Source of the DNA: Melieria omissa
Taxonomy: Eukaryota; Arthropoda; Insecta; Diptera; Ulidiidae
Length of the DNA stretch: 64,000 nt
Assembly: GCA_963971225.1 (NCBI GenBank)
Contig: OZ020268.1
Coordinates: 54,187,900 to 54,251,899 of the forward strand
Reading direction: 5' to 3'
Positions 11,236 through 22,975 of this stretch are shown piece after piece. A model generated the notes under the pieces. It was not told where the DNA came from and did not search any database. It saw nothing but the letters and a program-made list of their open reading frames with translations. Each line of letters begins with the position of its first letter. Within the stretch, counting starts at the first letter, position 1. The position numbers were made by a program, and so were the translations under genes.

Positions 11236-13560
11236 AAATACTTAATAGAGAAAATACTTCAAATTAAAGCTATCTTCGAAACTTAAACTTTGTTTACAAA
11301 ATTCTTATGTAATTCGGATCAATATGAAAATATTTTAAATATGATATATATATTTTATAGAAATTAGTATTGTGAATATATTGACACAATTTATGTAAAG
11401 ACATTTAATTGAATATAATTCTAATTAATTAAAAAAAAATTCTTAAAATCAAAATTGTTTTTAATACCTACTTTATGTAGCAACTATAATATTACAAAAA
11501 ATATATTTTTAAAATGTTTTTAACAAATTTTAAAATATTTTTAAAATATTCAGTTTTTTGTTTAGATTCTTAAAAAAACTTACAGCAAGACATTTTATTG
11601 AATTTAATTTAAATGTATAAAAAACAGTTTTTCTCAAAATAAAAATTGTTTTTAATGCTTTAGAAATTGTAATAGTTAAAAATATTCTTTATAAATGTTT
11701 TTACAAAATTTTAAGATATTCCGAAATTTTTAATTTAAAAAAAATGTTCAATTTTTTCACAATTTTTAGATTATTTATAAATTGTGAAAATACTGATAAA
11801 ACTTATATTAAGACATTTAATTGAATTTAATTTTAATTAATTAAAAATACAGTTTTTCCCAAAATCCAAAATTTTTTTAATACTTTAGAAAACATAATAT
11901 ATAAAAATATACTTTATAAGTGCTTGAAAAAAAGTAAAAAATATTCTTCACAATTTTTAGATTTTTTTTATATATATGGAAACTATTTAAAATTACATAT
12001 ATTGATATTATTACATAATTTGTAAACAATAAATAATAATTTCTAAATAGTCTGTAAACATTTATTTATTAAAACAAATTATTTAATTACTAATTAATAA
12101 AATTTAAATAAAATTTATTATTTTTTTAAATTAAAAAAAAATAGTATAAAATAGTTTGTAAATTATTATTAATTATTTTTAAATTGATTAGAAATATACA
12201 TTAATCATTTTGAAATATGTTTAATATTATTAATACACTACAAGCTATTTAAATATTTACTTTCAAAGTATTTTGAATGGTTTTAGAGCATAAAATAAAC
12301 ATTTGGCAGATATTTAAACTGTTAAAACTTTCAAATTTGAATTATTTAAAAATGTTTTAAATATATATATAAAAAACTCAAACATATTTTTACTTTTATT
12401 TTTCTTTGTTTTTAGTAATACTGAAAATCTATTCAATTCAATAGAAATTAACGGCTGGCAAAAGATAAATAATGTAGAGTAATCATTCGATATATACTTG
12501 TTGTTGTTGTTTGTTCTTTGTTCTCTACTGCTATCACATCGTCTTACAAAAATACAATATTTACTTTTGCTACTCTCTGTTCAATTAGTATACGAGCTAT
12601 GGCGTACTTTTTCGGCTGAGTATGTTTCAAAACTTGATTACATACAAAACAGTTTTATTTGAATGTTGCATTTTAGGCATTGCTTACTTTTAAGAGGTAA
12701 ACACACTGAGCAGAAACTTTATCGTATATTCAAAGTGTGATAGTTGGGTATGTAAAACATGAATGAAACATAAGAAATATTAATAGTTTAGGTAGTTTGA
12801 TCTATTTGTGTTGAATAATGGGTAGTGTGATCTCTTTGATCTTTGATCGGATCTGCCATGATTTGATTTGATCTCTTTTCAATGCAAATAAAGTTCTGGT
12901 GTGGTGCTGTGTAAAGATTAGAAGCCACTCACCAAGGCAATCCTTGTGAATCTGGTTTTTGGTATGAAAAGCTCAATAAAGTATCATCTGTTAGATGCCT
13001 CAATTGGGTGTTCCATCATAATTTCATCAAGTATTGCTTTATTCAGAAGCTCTATAAATGGTTCAACGGTCAGTCAAAACCTGATACAAGGATTTATTAT
13101 GGCCAGACAGATTAGGTTAGATTGTATGAGCAAACAACAAAGTGATGGCTCATTGTGATACAACATTTGGATAGCGCAGCGATAATTTGACCATAAACCT
13201 TGACCTCGACCTGACGTTTAGCATATACATTTCATTGAGAAACTGGGAACCTAGATTTGTAAGTCTTTTCCCGCTAGTTGGGTTAGTTTTTCGAGTTAAA
13301 TGCGTCAATAGTAAAATATAAAACACCTGTTAAGAGCGACTTGTCACACGCACTTCGTGTACAATGGGCCTTGCAGCCCTCCGAGTGTAGATACTAGCCG
13401 AGCGACTAACCTAACCTAAAATAAACAAAAATACGTCGGCTATTAGTTAAAGTGGTTAAGCGATACCACAAAAACTTGATTAACCTTAAAAAAGAGTCGA
13501 AGAATGGGTTGGTTAGCTAAATTTATATTCATTTTGTTATCACGGCGGGTATAACGACTA
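11236..13560. other. Very AT-rich spacer with degenerate internal repetition
   Basis: From about 11290 to 12400 the sequence is extremely AT-rich. Phrases such as aagacatttaattgaatttaatt and taaaatattt recur at about 11399, 11590 and 11811, suggesting a decayed local repeat of 190-220 bp. The rest to 13560 has no coding signal. A stretch near 13350-13420 (aatgggccttgcagccctccgagtg) is GC-richer and ends in the common fly phrase aacctaacctaa. Confidence 0.4.
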
Positions 13561-13714
13561 CAGTGGCGCATGCAAGGAAGGTTTTAGGTGTTTAAATCCA
13601 CACAAATTTCTATCTGTCAGAAAAATTGTGGGTATGATTAAAATGTTAGTAAGCTCAAAAGTTGTATGTGGATTTCCCTTCAAATGTTATCATGTGTGCG
13701 CCACTAAATGACTA
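13553..13714. mobile_element. hAT-type MITE, 146 bp, with 8-bp target duplication
   Basis: The element spans 13561-13706. The left end is CAGTGGCGCA and the right end, reverse complemented, is TAGTGGCGCA. Further inside, both arms carry AAATCCACA followed by a T-rich stretch in inverted orientation. The flanks are AACGACTA on the left and AATGACTA on the right, an 8-bp duplication with one mismatch. An 8-bp duplication plus CA(G/T)TGGCG-type ends is the pattern of non-autonomous hAT elements. No coding capacity. Confidence 0.68.
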
Positions 13715-14118
13715 AATATTATTTTGCCGAAAGAGCCTTTACAAACTCTTTTTTTCACAGCTAGACAAAGTAGAAGAAAGTACAAATGATAGGATGGAAA
13801 GAAAATTTGACTTGGTTTACCTTAAAAAAGTTTAAGCAGGCATGGTGGTGGGTATTCATAAAAATAATTTAAAGCAATTAGCCTGTACCTGCACTACGAA
13901 CTTATTTAGGGTTCAATGTGCTCAGTGTGTTTCCTCTCACATTTGTTTCAAACATGATTTGTTCCTGGACTTTCTTTTCCAATATTTAATATTTTGTAAT
14001 TATTTTCTTCAAGATGGAGTCAAGAAGGTGTTATAATTTCAATATAATAAATTTGAGTAGTTAAAGTTGAGTACTAAAGTTCTAGCAGATCTGTAATTTT
14101 CTCTCAATTCTCACTTGG
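13715..14118. other. Spacer
   Basis: No gene or repeat was recognised. One 64-codon + strand frame (13842-14036) looks random. Confidence 0.35.
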
Positions 14119-15017
14119 CTACAGCAGATAGAATTAGGTTACCTAACTCTACAGCAGATTGAACTGTTGGGTTATCTAACCTATAGCACAGAATAAACAG
14201 TATACAGAAGGCGCATCTGAAATAATTTTGCGATTTCATTTCTGACGCGGGCGGGAAGCAACAAAGGTGAGGAAAATGTAAAGGGAACCGAGAGAGTAAG
14301 CGCAAATTGATGTATTGTATACGCATAGATTCGATGGTTTTCGGCTTTATTCTCATTTCGACAACAACACGCAATGTTGTTGCTTTCCGCAGCAAGCCAG
14401 CTTGGCTTTACTCGTGCACATTGAAAATGGTTGATTTGGCAAAGCAATCGCCAAGGCAAATTCAATAGGTAGTTGCAGCATTCTTTGATAATTAGCACAA
14501 CATTGTAGCAATAGTTTTCCACTTATTATCACTTTCTAAATGCGTCTTGGTTGTTTCAATATTTAACACATATATTTCATTGTAGCCATTTGTACTTTTT
14601 ACAACTTCTATTTTACAAGCAGACCAAAAGAACTTATCAAATCCATTGAATAGTGCTACCACCTTATGTGCCTTAGCGATCGCTCAATCAATTTTTCTAC
14701 GAAACTGCCTGTCCACTTCTTCTTCTTTTTTTTCAAAAAGCAAGCGGAGAGCGAGCACGAGCCAGCACCAACATGCAAGCGGCACATCGCTTTGTTGCCC
14801 AACAACAACAACCACAGTGTGTGGTGCGCGGTCGCAGCTTCTCAGCTTACGCTCTCGCGCTCTGTGCGTTCTCATCCCTTTACTGCTTCCCCCCGCATCC
14901 ACAAACGGGTCGTACCGCTGGAACCCACGAAGAAAATTTTCTTTACACCAGATGCGCATTCTGTATATTGTTTGTTCTGTGCCTATAGCAATGGATTAAC
15001 AGTCCTATCTGCTGTAG
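14119..15017. mobile_element. Foldback-type inverted-repeat element, about 900 bp
   Basis: The two ends share the 13-bp perfect inverted repeat CTACAGCAGATAG (14119-14131 and 15005-15017). Imperfect inverted similarity continues inward for about 170 bp. Left CTATAGCACAG, ATACAGAA and GCGCATCTG match the right arm in reverse complement, and so do the GCGGG/GGAAGCA and GTAAGCG segments. At the left end the terminal sequence is duplicated in tandem: a second ctacagcagatt at about 14149. The middle is CA-rich and GC-richer than its surroundings. No target duplication is visible next to the outermost repeats. The 154-codon frame over the right arm and its overlapping frames look spurious. It is a foldback or non-autonomous DNA transposon of unassigned superfamily. 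Confidence 0.6.
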
Positions 15018-16729
15018 TTTCGATAAAATATAATAATAATAAATTAATACGCAGCATAAATCATATCATAAACCATATCAGCTTCATAACTCCATCACAG
15101 AAGTGTGATTATTTGTGTGAGCTCCAGTGAAGTTTAGCGTTTAGGGTGTTTATTCTACGCTCAGGTGTTGTTGGTTAGGTGATTATCTCTGTGTTCTTAA
15201 GCTGACGGCACAATTTTTGTTGTTGATTTGGTTTTGCAATACATTTGATAATTTGTTTATATATTTAATATTAAAAGCATATGCTAGATCAAGCGGGCTT
15301 ATAAGTAGTCTGAGTGTTTGGACAATTGTAATTTGTAATGGCTTCTTCAAGCTTGTGTGATTAAGATGATTTTAGGTTAGAAGATAAATTTTTTGTTAGG
15401 ACATAAATAAATAATAAAATATAAATATATATAAATATATATAAATATATATAAATAACAAAACATAATAATAAAATTGGTTTTACATGAACATGTGAAT
15501 TAGATTAGTTAATTAATTGAATTTCACTTAGTTACAGTGAAACTAATTATTCAATTAATTAATTAATTAAAAAAACTTAAATAAAAATTTAAAGAAATAA
15601 ATAAATAGTTAATTAATTGATTGAATTTCACACACAATTATAATTATAATTCAATTAATAATAATTCAATTAATTAACTAATTATAAATATAATTAAATA
15701 CAAATTTATTGAATTAAATTAGAAATGTTTCTGTTATTCGAAATTTGTGTGCTTCGCCAGCTAACACTGGCAAACCTTATAAAGGAAAATTTATTTTTAA
15801 TGACATTGATTACCATTTTGATGGATTTGAAACTAATTTGCAAATACTAATTTGCAAAATTATTTCACGTGCTGTTATTTTAAATTAGCATGTTTTTGTT
15901 TTTAGCTTACAAAATGATTAGTGTGTGTCTAATAAATTCTGCAAAATTTTACACCATTGGGAGTTTACAAAAAATGGGTGTAATTGTTGATTGCTATTTT
16001 TTTTTAATTTTTTTTGTTTTTTTTTTTAAAGAAACAGTCTTTTTAGGCTTTTTTGTTCGCATTGAAACATAACATTATGCATTCAGCTTGCTTGCGTTTC
16101 AATTAAGTTTACACACATTTACTTATTTGCTTTTAGAAATCTTTTAATGTTATTGTTAGCTGGTTTTTTGTAAATTAATGTTGCCAAAGGTTGTTTGTTT
16201 GCTAATACTAATACATATTTCGAACTTAATACTCAATTTAAATATGCTTTTAGATAGATAATACTAGTTAGTTACAGAATGCCTCATTTCTAATGCTGAT
16301 TGTGTTCAATGTGAGCGTTGGTTGTGTTTGGTTTTGGATTATAAGCGTTTGAATTGTTTTCTGGTATTTGTTGTGGGTTTTAAATTGTTGTTGCAACCTT
16401 TCTTTCAAGTGTTTTTCTTATCAGTTATTCTCAATGCTTCTAGTGCGGATCTTAATTGAGGAGACATAAAGGTGGCTGGTGATGAGGTTAGAAGCGCACT
16501 GGGATGACAATAAGCGGTCACTCTGGCACACACCCACACAGCATATTTTCAGTGACGGACAGTGTTGTGTGTGGCATTTGAACTGTTTGCGGTACTAATG
16601 CACAACTATGTAGACATACAATTTACGAGTACATTGGGTTTACAGTAGGACGAATGTATAACTATTTAGCGTGTGTTGTGTTGTTGCTGCTGTTGCTGTT
16701 TAAGTTGATCGGTGACCTATGCCGCATGC
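15018..16729. other. AT-rich spacer with palindromic TTAATTAA blocks; probable 3' region of the - strand membrane-protein gene
   Basis: At 15420-15455 there is a tandem aaatatatat repeat. At 15505-15720 several inverted TTAATTAATTGAA / TTCAATTAATTAA blocks surround caagtgaaatt-like sequence, able to form hairpins. From about 16100 to 16700 the sequence is T/G-rich on the + strand, so A/C-rich on the - strand, consistent with the 3' UTR of the - strand gene that ends at 16730. No other coding signal. Confidence 0.4.
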
Positions 16730-18813
16730 TCAATCCTCGTCGGATAGACTGGTGGTGGTCAGCAGTGTGGCATTGTCCTCAGCGCCAGTCTCCTCCACAT
16801 CCTGCAAATCGCATTGAACACGCGAATGTTTAATTTGAATTTTCAAGTTGAAACTGAAAGTGATTTATGTATGAGGGGGGTGGCACTTACATTGCGATTG
16901 CGTTTTCGCACCGACGATACGATGGCGCGTTTGTTGCGTGCCACCAGGCAAACCGTTATGATTAGAATCATACCAATCAAGGCAAAACCCAACAGTGCTG
17001 GTAAGAGAACGCTGTCCTGCTTGTAACCCTTTGACATGCAGGTTGGTGTTTGGTTGACGTTGTGGTGGCGAATAGAGAGGGGAAAAATGCAAAAAAATGC
17101 TAATCACAAGTTGAATGTAGTGGTGCAAGGGTGCACGAGTATAGGCTGTGCCAAAAGTGCTGTTAACTGGCCAAGTGTTTCATCACTTGTTTTGATTTTG
17201 AGTCTGCAAAGCGCAGAAAATTTGCGCCAAAAAATATGAGAATTGATGTCCAATTTCAATTAACAAAACTATTTATAAATAATAAATAAATATATAATAT
17301 ATATATATCAATAAAAATATATTATATAAATATATCAATAAATGTATAATAACTGACTTCCTTTTATGAATGTAAAATCAAGAAAAACAAACAAATGCAC
17401 AAGCAAAATGCTCCCAACTTTCTCTTTCGTTTCATTATAATGAAAATTTAATTTGGCACATCCTACAAAGCAGCTCACATAACCTAAAAGAGAAAACATA
17501 TGTAGACTGAAAATACATACGGTCCACTGAAAATATGACGACAGATCAATGTAAGGCCAGTGCGACTGTAGCCAGTCGCCGGACTGCGGCTGCACTGCAC
17601 TTGCAGCATGCGCCGTTGCGACAGCAGCAGCTGCGGCCGCTGCGCTACTGTTCACTGTCGCGGGCGCAGCGTTGTAGGCGGTCTTTGGCGTCAGCTCCGA
17701 GCTGGTTCGAATCAGTGCGGGCGGTATAATCGGTTTCTTGGCTGTGGACTTCAGCAGCGGCACCTGTATGATGCGCGTGACAATTGTGGGCATGGCCGGC
17801 GCGCTGGCATTCGGACTCGCATTAACGCCATTGGTCGCAGAAGCTGGCGCATGCGGGGAGTAAATGCTGGTAGTGGACAAGGACGTCGTTGGACGTATTG
17901 CATTGGCCGGCGGCGCAGCATTGGCAGCAATGCTCGCCTCATGCGTGGGCGACTCATTGTGAATGTCGGCGTTCACATTGTCTGTGTTGCTATTGCTGTT
18001 GATTTTGTTAATGTTATTGTTGTTCGCCTCGTAGACATATGGGCTGCGCAGTGTGGTCACCACAATGGTGGGCGCAATGGCAGCCATTTGATTGGGTTCC
18101 TTTTGCTCGAAGCGCACCTCGGTGACAAAGTTTTCCACCGCAGCTGGCTGAGGCACCGTTTGATCATTGACATTTTCGCCAACTGTCACAGTCACTTGTG
18201 CGCCTGGTATGTCAGCTTGGCTGTTAGCCGTGGCTTGTTCATTCGCAGTGCTGCTGCCATTGAGCAGCAAATCTGCCGCTGTTGCCGTTTTAGTGCCATT
18301 GCTAGCCAATGCCTGTTTGGTGTTCGCTTGTGTTTTGTTAATTTTCAGTATGATTTTCTCAACACCATTGCTATTGATGATCTGCACCGTTTTGCCAATG
18401 TTGGCCGCATTCGCTTTGGCCATATCGCGTTGTTGATCGGCGCTGGCGCTGTCATTGCGCGCAGTCACGCGCAGCTCGGCACTTTTGTGCGCCGCGCCCT
18501 TGGTCAGAGCCGCTTTGGTTTTCAAGAACCACTCGGTGGGACTGGGCAGACACTCGGCCGACACCAGAAACGGTATCAGCACCGCGCCCACAATCACTGT
18601 GCACACGAAAATCAGCCCCAAATAGGCAAAGAACGAGCGACGTTTCGGCCGCTTTGCTTTGCACTTGCGACCAGTGCTGCTGGCCGCGCCGCTGCTGGCC
18701 GAACTGCAGCTGCTTCCGGCGCTCGACAATTTGCCCTCGATGCGGAAGTCATCGTTCTGTGGCAGTATTGTGTATTGCAGGCTGTTCTCGCCATGCCGGA
18801 TGGTCTTGTACAT
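16730..18813 (-). CDS. Predicted two-span membrane protein with a long Ala/Asn/Thr-rich extracellular loop, unrecognised
   Basis: Three coding exons on the - strand, 18813-17521, 17028-16891 and 16801-16730, all in phase 0 with gtatgt and gtaagt donors, encode about 500 aa. Residues 50-60 are strongly basic (KCKAKRPKRR) and precede a hydrophobic span at 61-84 (YLGLIFVCTVIVGAVLIPFL). Residues 90-430 are low-complexity Ala/Asn/Thr/Ser with many possible N-glycosylation sites and a poly-Ala run. A second span lies at 438-461 (LLPALLGFALIGMILIITVC). It is followed by a basic stop-transfer (RNKRAIVSSVRKRNRN) and an acidic tail ending TTTSLSDED. Inferred topology: both ends cytoplasmic. The start is supported by in-frame stops upstream, whether the leader is unspliced (TAG at about 18880) or spliced via a gtgagt/ctttag intron. 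The acceptor at 17029 is weak. No family recognised. Confidence 0.8.
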
Positions 18814-20429
18814 GTTGAGGGCGGACTTGGGTATTGGGCGCGCTGGGGTGCGGGAGTGGTAACCGGGTGCACGTGGAGCCTAAAGGGTGTCCGCTTGCCG
18901 TGGCATCTTTTCGGGGCTAAATCGTGTACGTAGCAACGTGGCGGCACTCACATATATTTATTGATTAAACAATCTACGTTTCATGGGCCATAAAGTGGAG
19001 TGGCGCGCTTGCGGCACGAAAACTCTAATTAATTTGCCAGCCAGCCAGTCAGTCAGCCAGTTAGTGTATGCTGCGCCTTCTCTGTTCAGCCGCGTTGCGT
19101 GGGGTAGGTTCGAATACGTACTAGATGGTGTCTGCTTTGTTGTTGTTGTTTTATGGCAATAAAGCCTACGTTGTGCTCGGATCGGAGGGGAAGTTTGTGT
19201 GCCTCACTGCGGGGGGTTTGCAGTTGCTGCGAGACATTAAATTCTTTCTTCTCCCAAGTATGGCAACTTACAACGAAAATCTTGAGTGTAATTTTTAAAA
19301 CATATTTGCCACTTTAAAAAGTGTACAATCAAACACAATTTTTTCCAGCCTTATACCATGTCCGATTTTCACAAACTGTCATTTGCAAATATTTGAAATT
19401 TTACTAAAATATGTCATATACTTGAAATTTTTTAATGCATTTGCACACCAAGTTCACAGCTATTTTGTTATGCCATTTGATTATTGTTGTATGTTTGTGG
19501 AAATATGCAATAATTTTTGCTGATTTTCAGCTTGTGAAATAGTCCGTTATGTTAATTTTGTGTGTACTCAACAATATGCGTTCACTGTCAGCACTTGTGC
19601 TACTTGATTGCACTCGAGTTTGACAAATACTCCACGTACTTGGGACATAATTTGACTTTTCTGCTTGTTAGGAAAAATCGATAAAAAGGACCTGTAGACG
19701 TCCTTTGGTTGCAGTGCAACTAATTGGCTGTGCTTGTCAGTTGGGATATTTGAAGTTTTACCGGCTGTCTGTCCGCAGTTGTGTGGTATGTAGTGGAATT
19801 ACAGGTTGGCAATGCTGGTGAAGGAAACTGATTCCTTGAAGGACTAATGGTTGAATTGTGCAGACAGTTTTGAATAACATTTTAAGTGTATTTATAATGA
19901 AGTCGTATGGTTTTTTCGTAAAAAAAATAATAAAAAAAATAATAATAATTATAAAATAAATAATAAAAATTCAGGGGTTGTTTTTTAACACCAGTATTTT
20001 TAATGAAATCTATCTAATGTTTTTCTATTGGAAAAAAAAAATAAAAAAAACTTGTATCAAGAAGTTGTCACGGGTTGTTTTTTAACAACAGTATTGGCTC
20101 AGCTGGTTGCTGTCTACTACGAGATCTATCGCCAGAGTACTGTATGGTGTGGTGCCGTGGCGCACAAAGGATTTAATTTTGGGGTTATTTTGAGTAAAAC
20201 TTTTGAGCTTAATTCCATTTGATGCCAGAATTGAACCAGGTATATTTGTATTTGGAAAGTTTGAACCCCCAAAACCCCCTCTTTCATGACCAAAATATGT
20301 TAGGTATGGAAAACATACATGTTTTGGATCTCAGTCTGTAGATTCATACATCTAAATTTTATTCTATTTCGAAGCTCTGAAAGTTCAAAATAAAAAATTT
20401 TTTAAAAAGGAGACCATTTTCCTCTTTCA
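18814..20429. other. Leader/upstream region of the - strand membrane-protein gene and spacer
   Basis: A possible 5' UTR intron on the - strand runs from a gtgagt donor at about 18953 to the ctttag acceptor at 18880. Both spliced and unspliced leaders have an in-frame stop before the ATG at 18813. Around 19030-19060 there is a short (CAGC/CAGT)n stretch. The remaining DNA is AT-rich. A short direct repeat, ggttgttttttaacancagtat, occurs at about 19976 and 20070. No genes were seen. Confidence 0.4.
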
Positions 20430-20655
20430 TTTGATACCCATATCTTCATCATTGCACTACCGCAAATATTAAAAAAAATATTTGAAATGTGTATGTCCTT
20501 AAAATTTTTAAGTCCTTTAAAAAGGACTTTGGGTCAGAAAACGAAAAACTGACTATACCAGGATATCATAAATGACCTCTAGGTTTACGTCTATATCAAC
20601 ACTTGGATGGGTCTCGGAAAAATAAAAAACATTGTTTCACACGGTGTAATATGTA
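20430..20655. repeat. Dispersed repeat, copy 1 (related copy at about 33600-33830)
   Basis: This stretch begins with tttcatttgatacccatat, contains ccttaaaatttttaagtcc and a hairpin aagtcctttaaaaaggactt (20510-20529), then gaaaaactgac, and ends with tttcacacggtgtaa. The same landmarks in the same order recur around 33615-33830 (ttcatttgatatacttat, gaattccttttaaaatgac, gaaaaactaag, tcccacggtgtta). Two diverged copies in one window indicate a dispersed family. The type of element is not determined. Confidence 0.5.
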
Positions 20656-20916
20656 AAGTTGGTGTTTTCACTCAGTGCAACATAACTTTCTCATTTTTCT
20701 TTCAATTTTTTTTCTATTTGCTTAATCGGATTTGCTTAGTCGGATGATTCGTTTACGAGATATGTGCTCATAACTGAAAAAAAACTTGTTTTTCGAAGAT
20801 TTTTCGAAAACACTTCTTAAAAAATGTTTGGATTTTCAGTTTCGTATTCCGTAGCCCAAAGTTAGTCTAGAAAATGCTTTTATTTTTAGATGCACGCGAT
20901 TGCCCCATTTTTTGTC

Positions 20917-21121
20917 GAGTAGTGTAATCATTATTATTATTATTATTATTATTGATGGGGATAATGCACTGCGACCTAGTAGATCTATTGTGCCCCCTTC
21001 TTGGACCTCAAAGACTATCAGTGAGTCCAGTATCCAAGAGAAATTTTAGTATGTTTCCTAAACCTCTGGATACCCAGTCCGCACCCGATATGAGGTGATT
21101 GTAATGAGTAGTGTAATCATT
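20917..21121 (-). mobile_element. Short non-LTR-type insertion with (AAT)n tail and 16-bp target duplication
   Basis: The 16-mer GAGTAGTGTAATCATT occurs at 20917-20932 and again at 21106-21121, enclosing about 173 bp. Read on the - strand, the insert ends in a run of about seven AAT triplets directly before the duplication. This is how I-like and related LINEs, or SINEs that use them, end. The body (gcggactgggtatccag, ggcacaatagatctac, ggtcgcagtgcattatcc) has no open frame. It is therefore a 5'-truncated LINE end or a SINE. Confidence 0.72.
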
Positions 21122-21247
21122 CATAGCTGATTTTTTTTTACGCTGAGCAAATAGGGTTTCTTTGCAAATAGTTTATCTTTTCTACTGCTTTTTGTGCGCA
21201 TATTCATATTACATATAACCAGTCTCGAGAGCATAGCTTTAGTCATA

Positions 21248-21390
21248 TTGACGAGCAGTGGCGGATCCAGAGGGGGTTTTGGGGGTTGACTGAAAAACTA
21301 CATACAAATTAAAAGGCATTTTATAAATATTAAACAATTACTTTTTAAAACCCCCCAAAATATTTTTCTGGATCCGCGCCTGTTGACCAG
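21248..21390. mobile_element. hAT-type MITE, 127 bp, with 8-bp target duplication
   Basis: The element spans 21256-21382. The left end CAGTGGCGGATCCAGA matches the reverse complement of the right end CAGGCGCGGATCCAGA at 14 of 16 positions. Flanks are TTGACGAG and TTGACCAG, an 8-bp duplication with one mismatch. Just inside the left end is GGGGGTTTTGGGGG, mirrored on the right by CCCCCC. It is non-coding. A fragment with the same G/T tract, but no terminal repeat, is found in inverted orientation at about 20258-20275. Confidence 0.72.
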
Positions 21391-22975
21391 CATGGCTCTT
21401 CTTTCTTCTAATTTTAATTCTACTATCAAGGTTCAATGCAAATTTGAGCACATTTTATTTAACTTTCCAGAGTGCTTAGAGATTTTTGTAGAGAAGCGCA
21501 GGAGTTTTCAAAACTCATGTATTGATTGATCAATTGGATCAAGATCTGATTTCCTATAAATTTATTTCTACTGCTAGAGCCAACACAATGTTTGCCCATG
21601 TTTATAGACATTCCCTGAAAGTTGGATGTCATAAAAATAAGCAAATCTTTTCCAGTGAAAAGTCAGCCATTTTTAATTATTGTAGCGCCCCAATAAGTTC
21701 ATCTACGCCTTTCTAAATTGCTTATCAATTCAACTTTTAGTTCTAAACGGCATCGCTTGATTTCGAATTTGTTTTTAATTTTTTATTTTCATTGTTTTCA
21801 CTTTTATTTAAAGTCATTATACGCTGTAGCTATTTTAATGCCCTCGACATTGGCAATGAACATGAAATCGTTGGAATTCTCTTATTTGTTGTCTCTTTAT
21901 GACGCTGTTTTGCTCTACAAGAGCTTCACATAAATAGTTATTGTTGCTTTTTGTGTTTCTAAGCAATTTAAAAGCGTGTGGATGTATTTTTAGAACGCTG
22001 CGAAGACTACAACTTGCGGCAATAATTTAGTCTGTAGAGATATTGCGTTGCGCTGAGCGTTCGAGCGAGTTGAGAGGTGTGTGCATGACTGGCAAATGTT
22101 TAAACGAATGTCAACAAATTATACGTTAAATAAAATCGAGTAAAAATAAAACTAAATATTAAGTAAACAAAATATACACAAAAGTATTTATATCTAAGCA
22201 TGTGCACACTTGCGCATTTTTTGTTATTAAAATATAACAATTTCCATAATTGATTGAATTGAAGCTGATAATTTGTATAGAACTGGAAAAAACGCAGATA
22301 TGAATCTTTAAAGCTGCAAATACAAACCATACGGATTTGATTTCCCTGTATTTTGGGATTATATAACTTTTTATAATAACTACAATCAGTTGGACATAGA
22401 TCTAACCTAACTTAACCAAATCCAATCTAACCTAACTAACCTAAATTGAACTACTCGGTCTTTCATGAGGTTTTCTTTACGCGGGTTTGTATTTATTATT
22501 CATAATTCTCATCATCAGCAAAAATTTAATATGAAACGCCCCTTAAAAGATGTTTTCCCAATCTGCTTCCAGCCTTCTAAATCACTCAAGGTACAAACAA
22601 CAATTTCCTCGTTTCGTTGTCTTCAGCTTGACATCAAAGCACATCAGCTGATTGTCAAAAACATTAAAAAATTAATTGTTTACCTGAGTGTTCAAATGAT
22701 TTCTGCTTCTTTTCAATATTGTCAAACATTTTCCTTTAGCTGTACACGCACCAGTCCAATGCCAAAACGTTTCGCTGTGCAAAACCCCAAAGGCGAACGT
22801 TCGCTCTTGGCTCCAATAAAAAATGTGTCTCTGGTTGTTCCGCATATCACACCACAACCTGCTGCGCTGTTTGTACGATACAAACGGCAAACTTTTTAGT
22901 TCTATTGGAGCCACCGGTTGGTTTGGTTCTTTACCTGCGCGTTTCGTTGTGTCGTTGGCAGTTTCGTTGTCGATA
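21391..22975. other. Spacer and probable promoter/leader of Mmsdh
   Basis: No coding sequence was recognised. The 144-codon frame at 22465-22899 has composition typical of random frames. Fly-type aacctaacctaa phrases occur at about 22401-22445. The last few hundred bases before 22976 should contain the promoter and 5' UTR of Mmsdh. No TATA box stands out. Confidence 0.4.

Noticed and set aside
14646..15130. Frames of 117-154 codons on the + strand
   Set aside because: They lie on the right arm of the foldback element, overlap each other in different frames and resemble no protein.
17608..18933. 441-codon open frame on the + strand
   Set aside because: It is antisense to the - strand membrane-protein exon. 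Its Arg/Gly/Cys-rich composition is the mirror of that exon's GC-rich codons, and it has no domain.
20070..20220. A tRNA-like A box (tggctcagctggttgc) suggesting a SINE
   Set aside because: No B box occurs at the required distance, and no tail or duplication was found.
22465..22899. 144-codon frame upstream of Mmsdh
   Set aside because: No ATG with good context, random-like composition, and the region is better explained as promoter and leader of Mmsdh.
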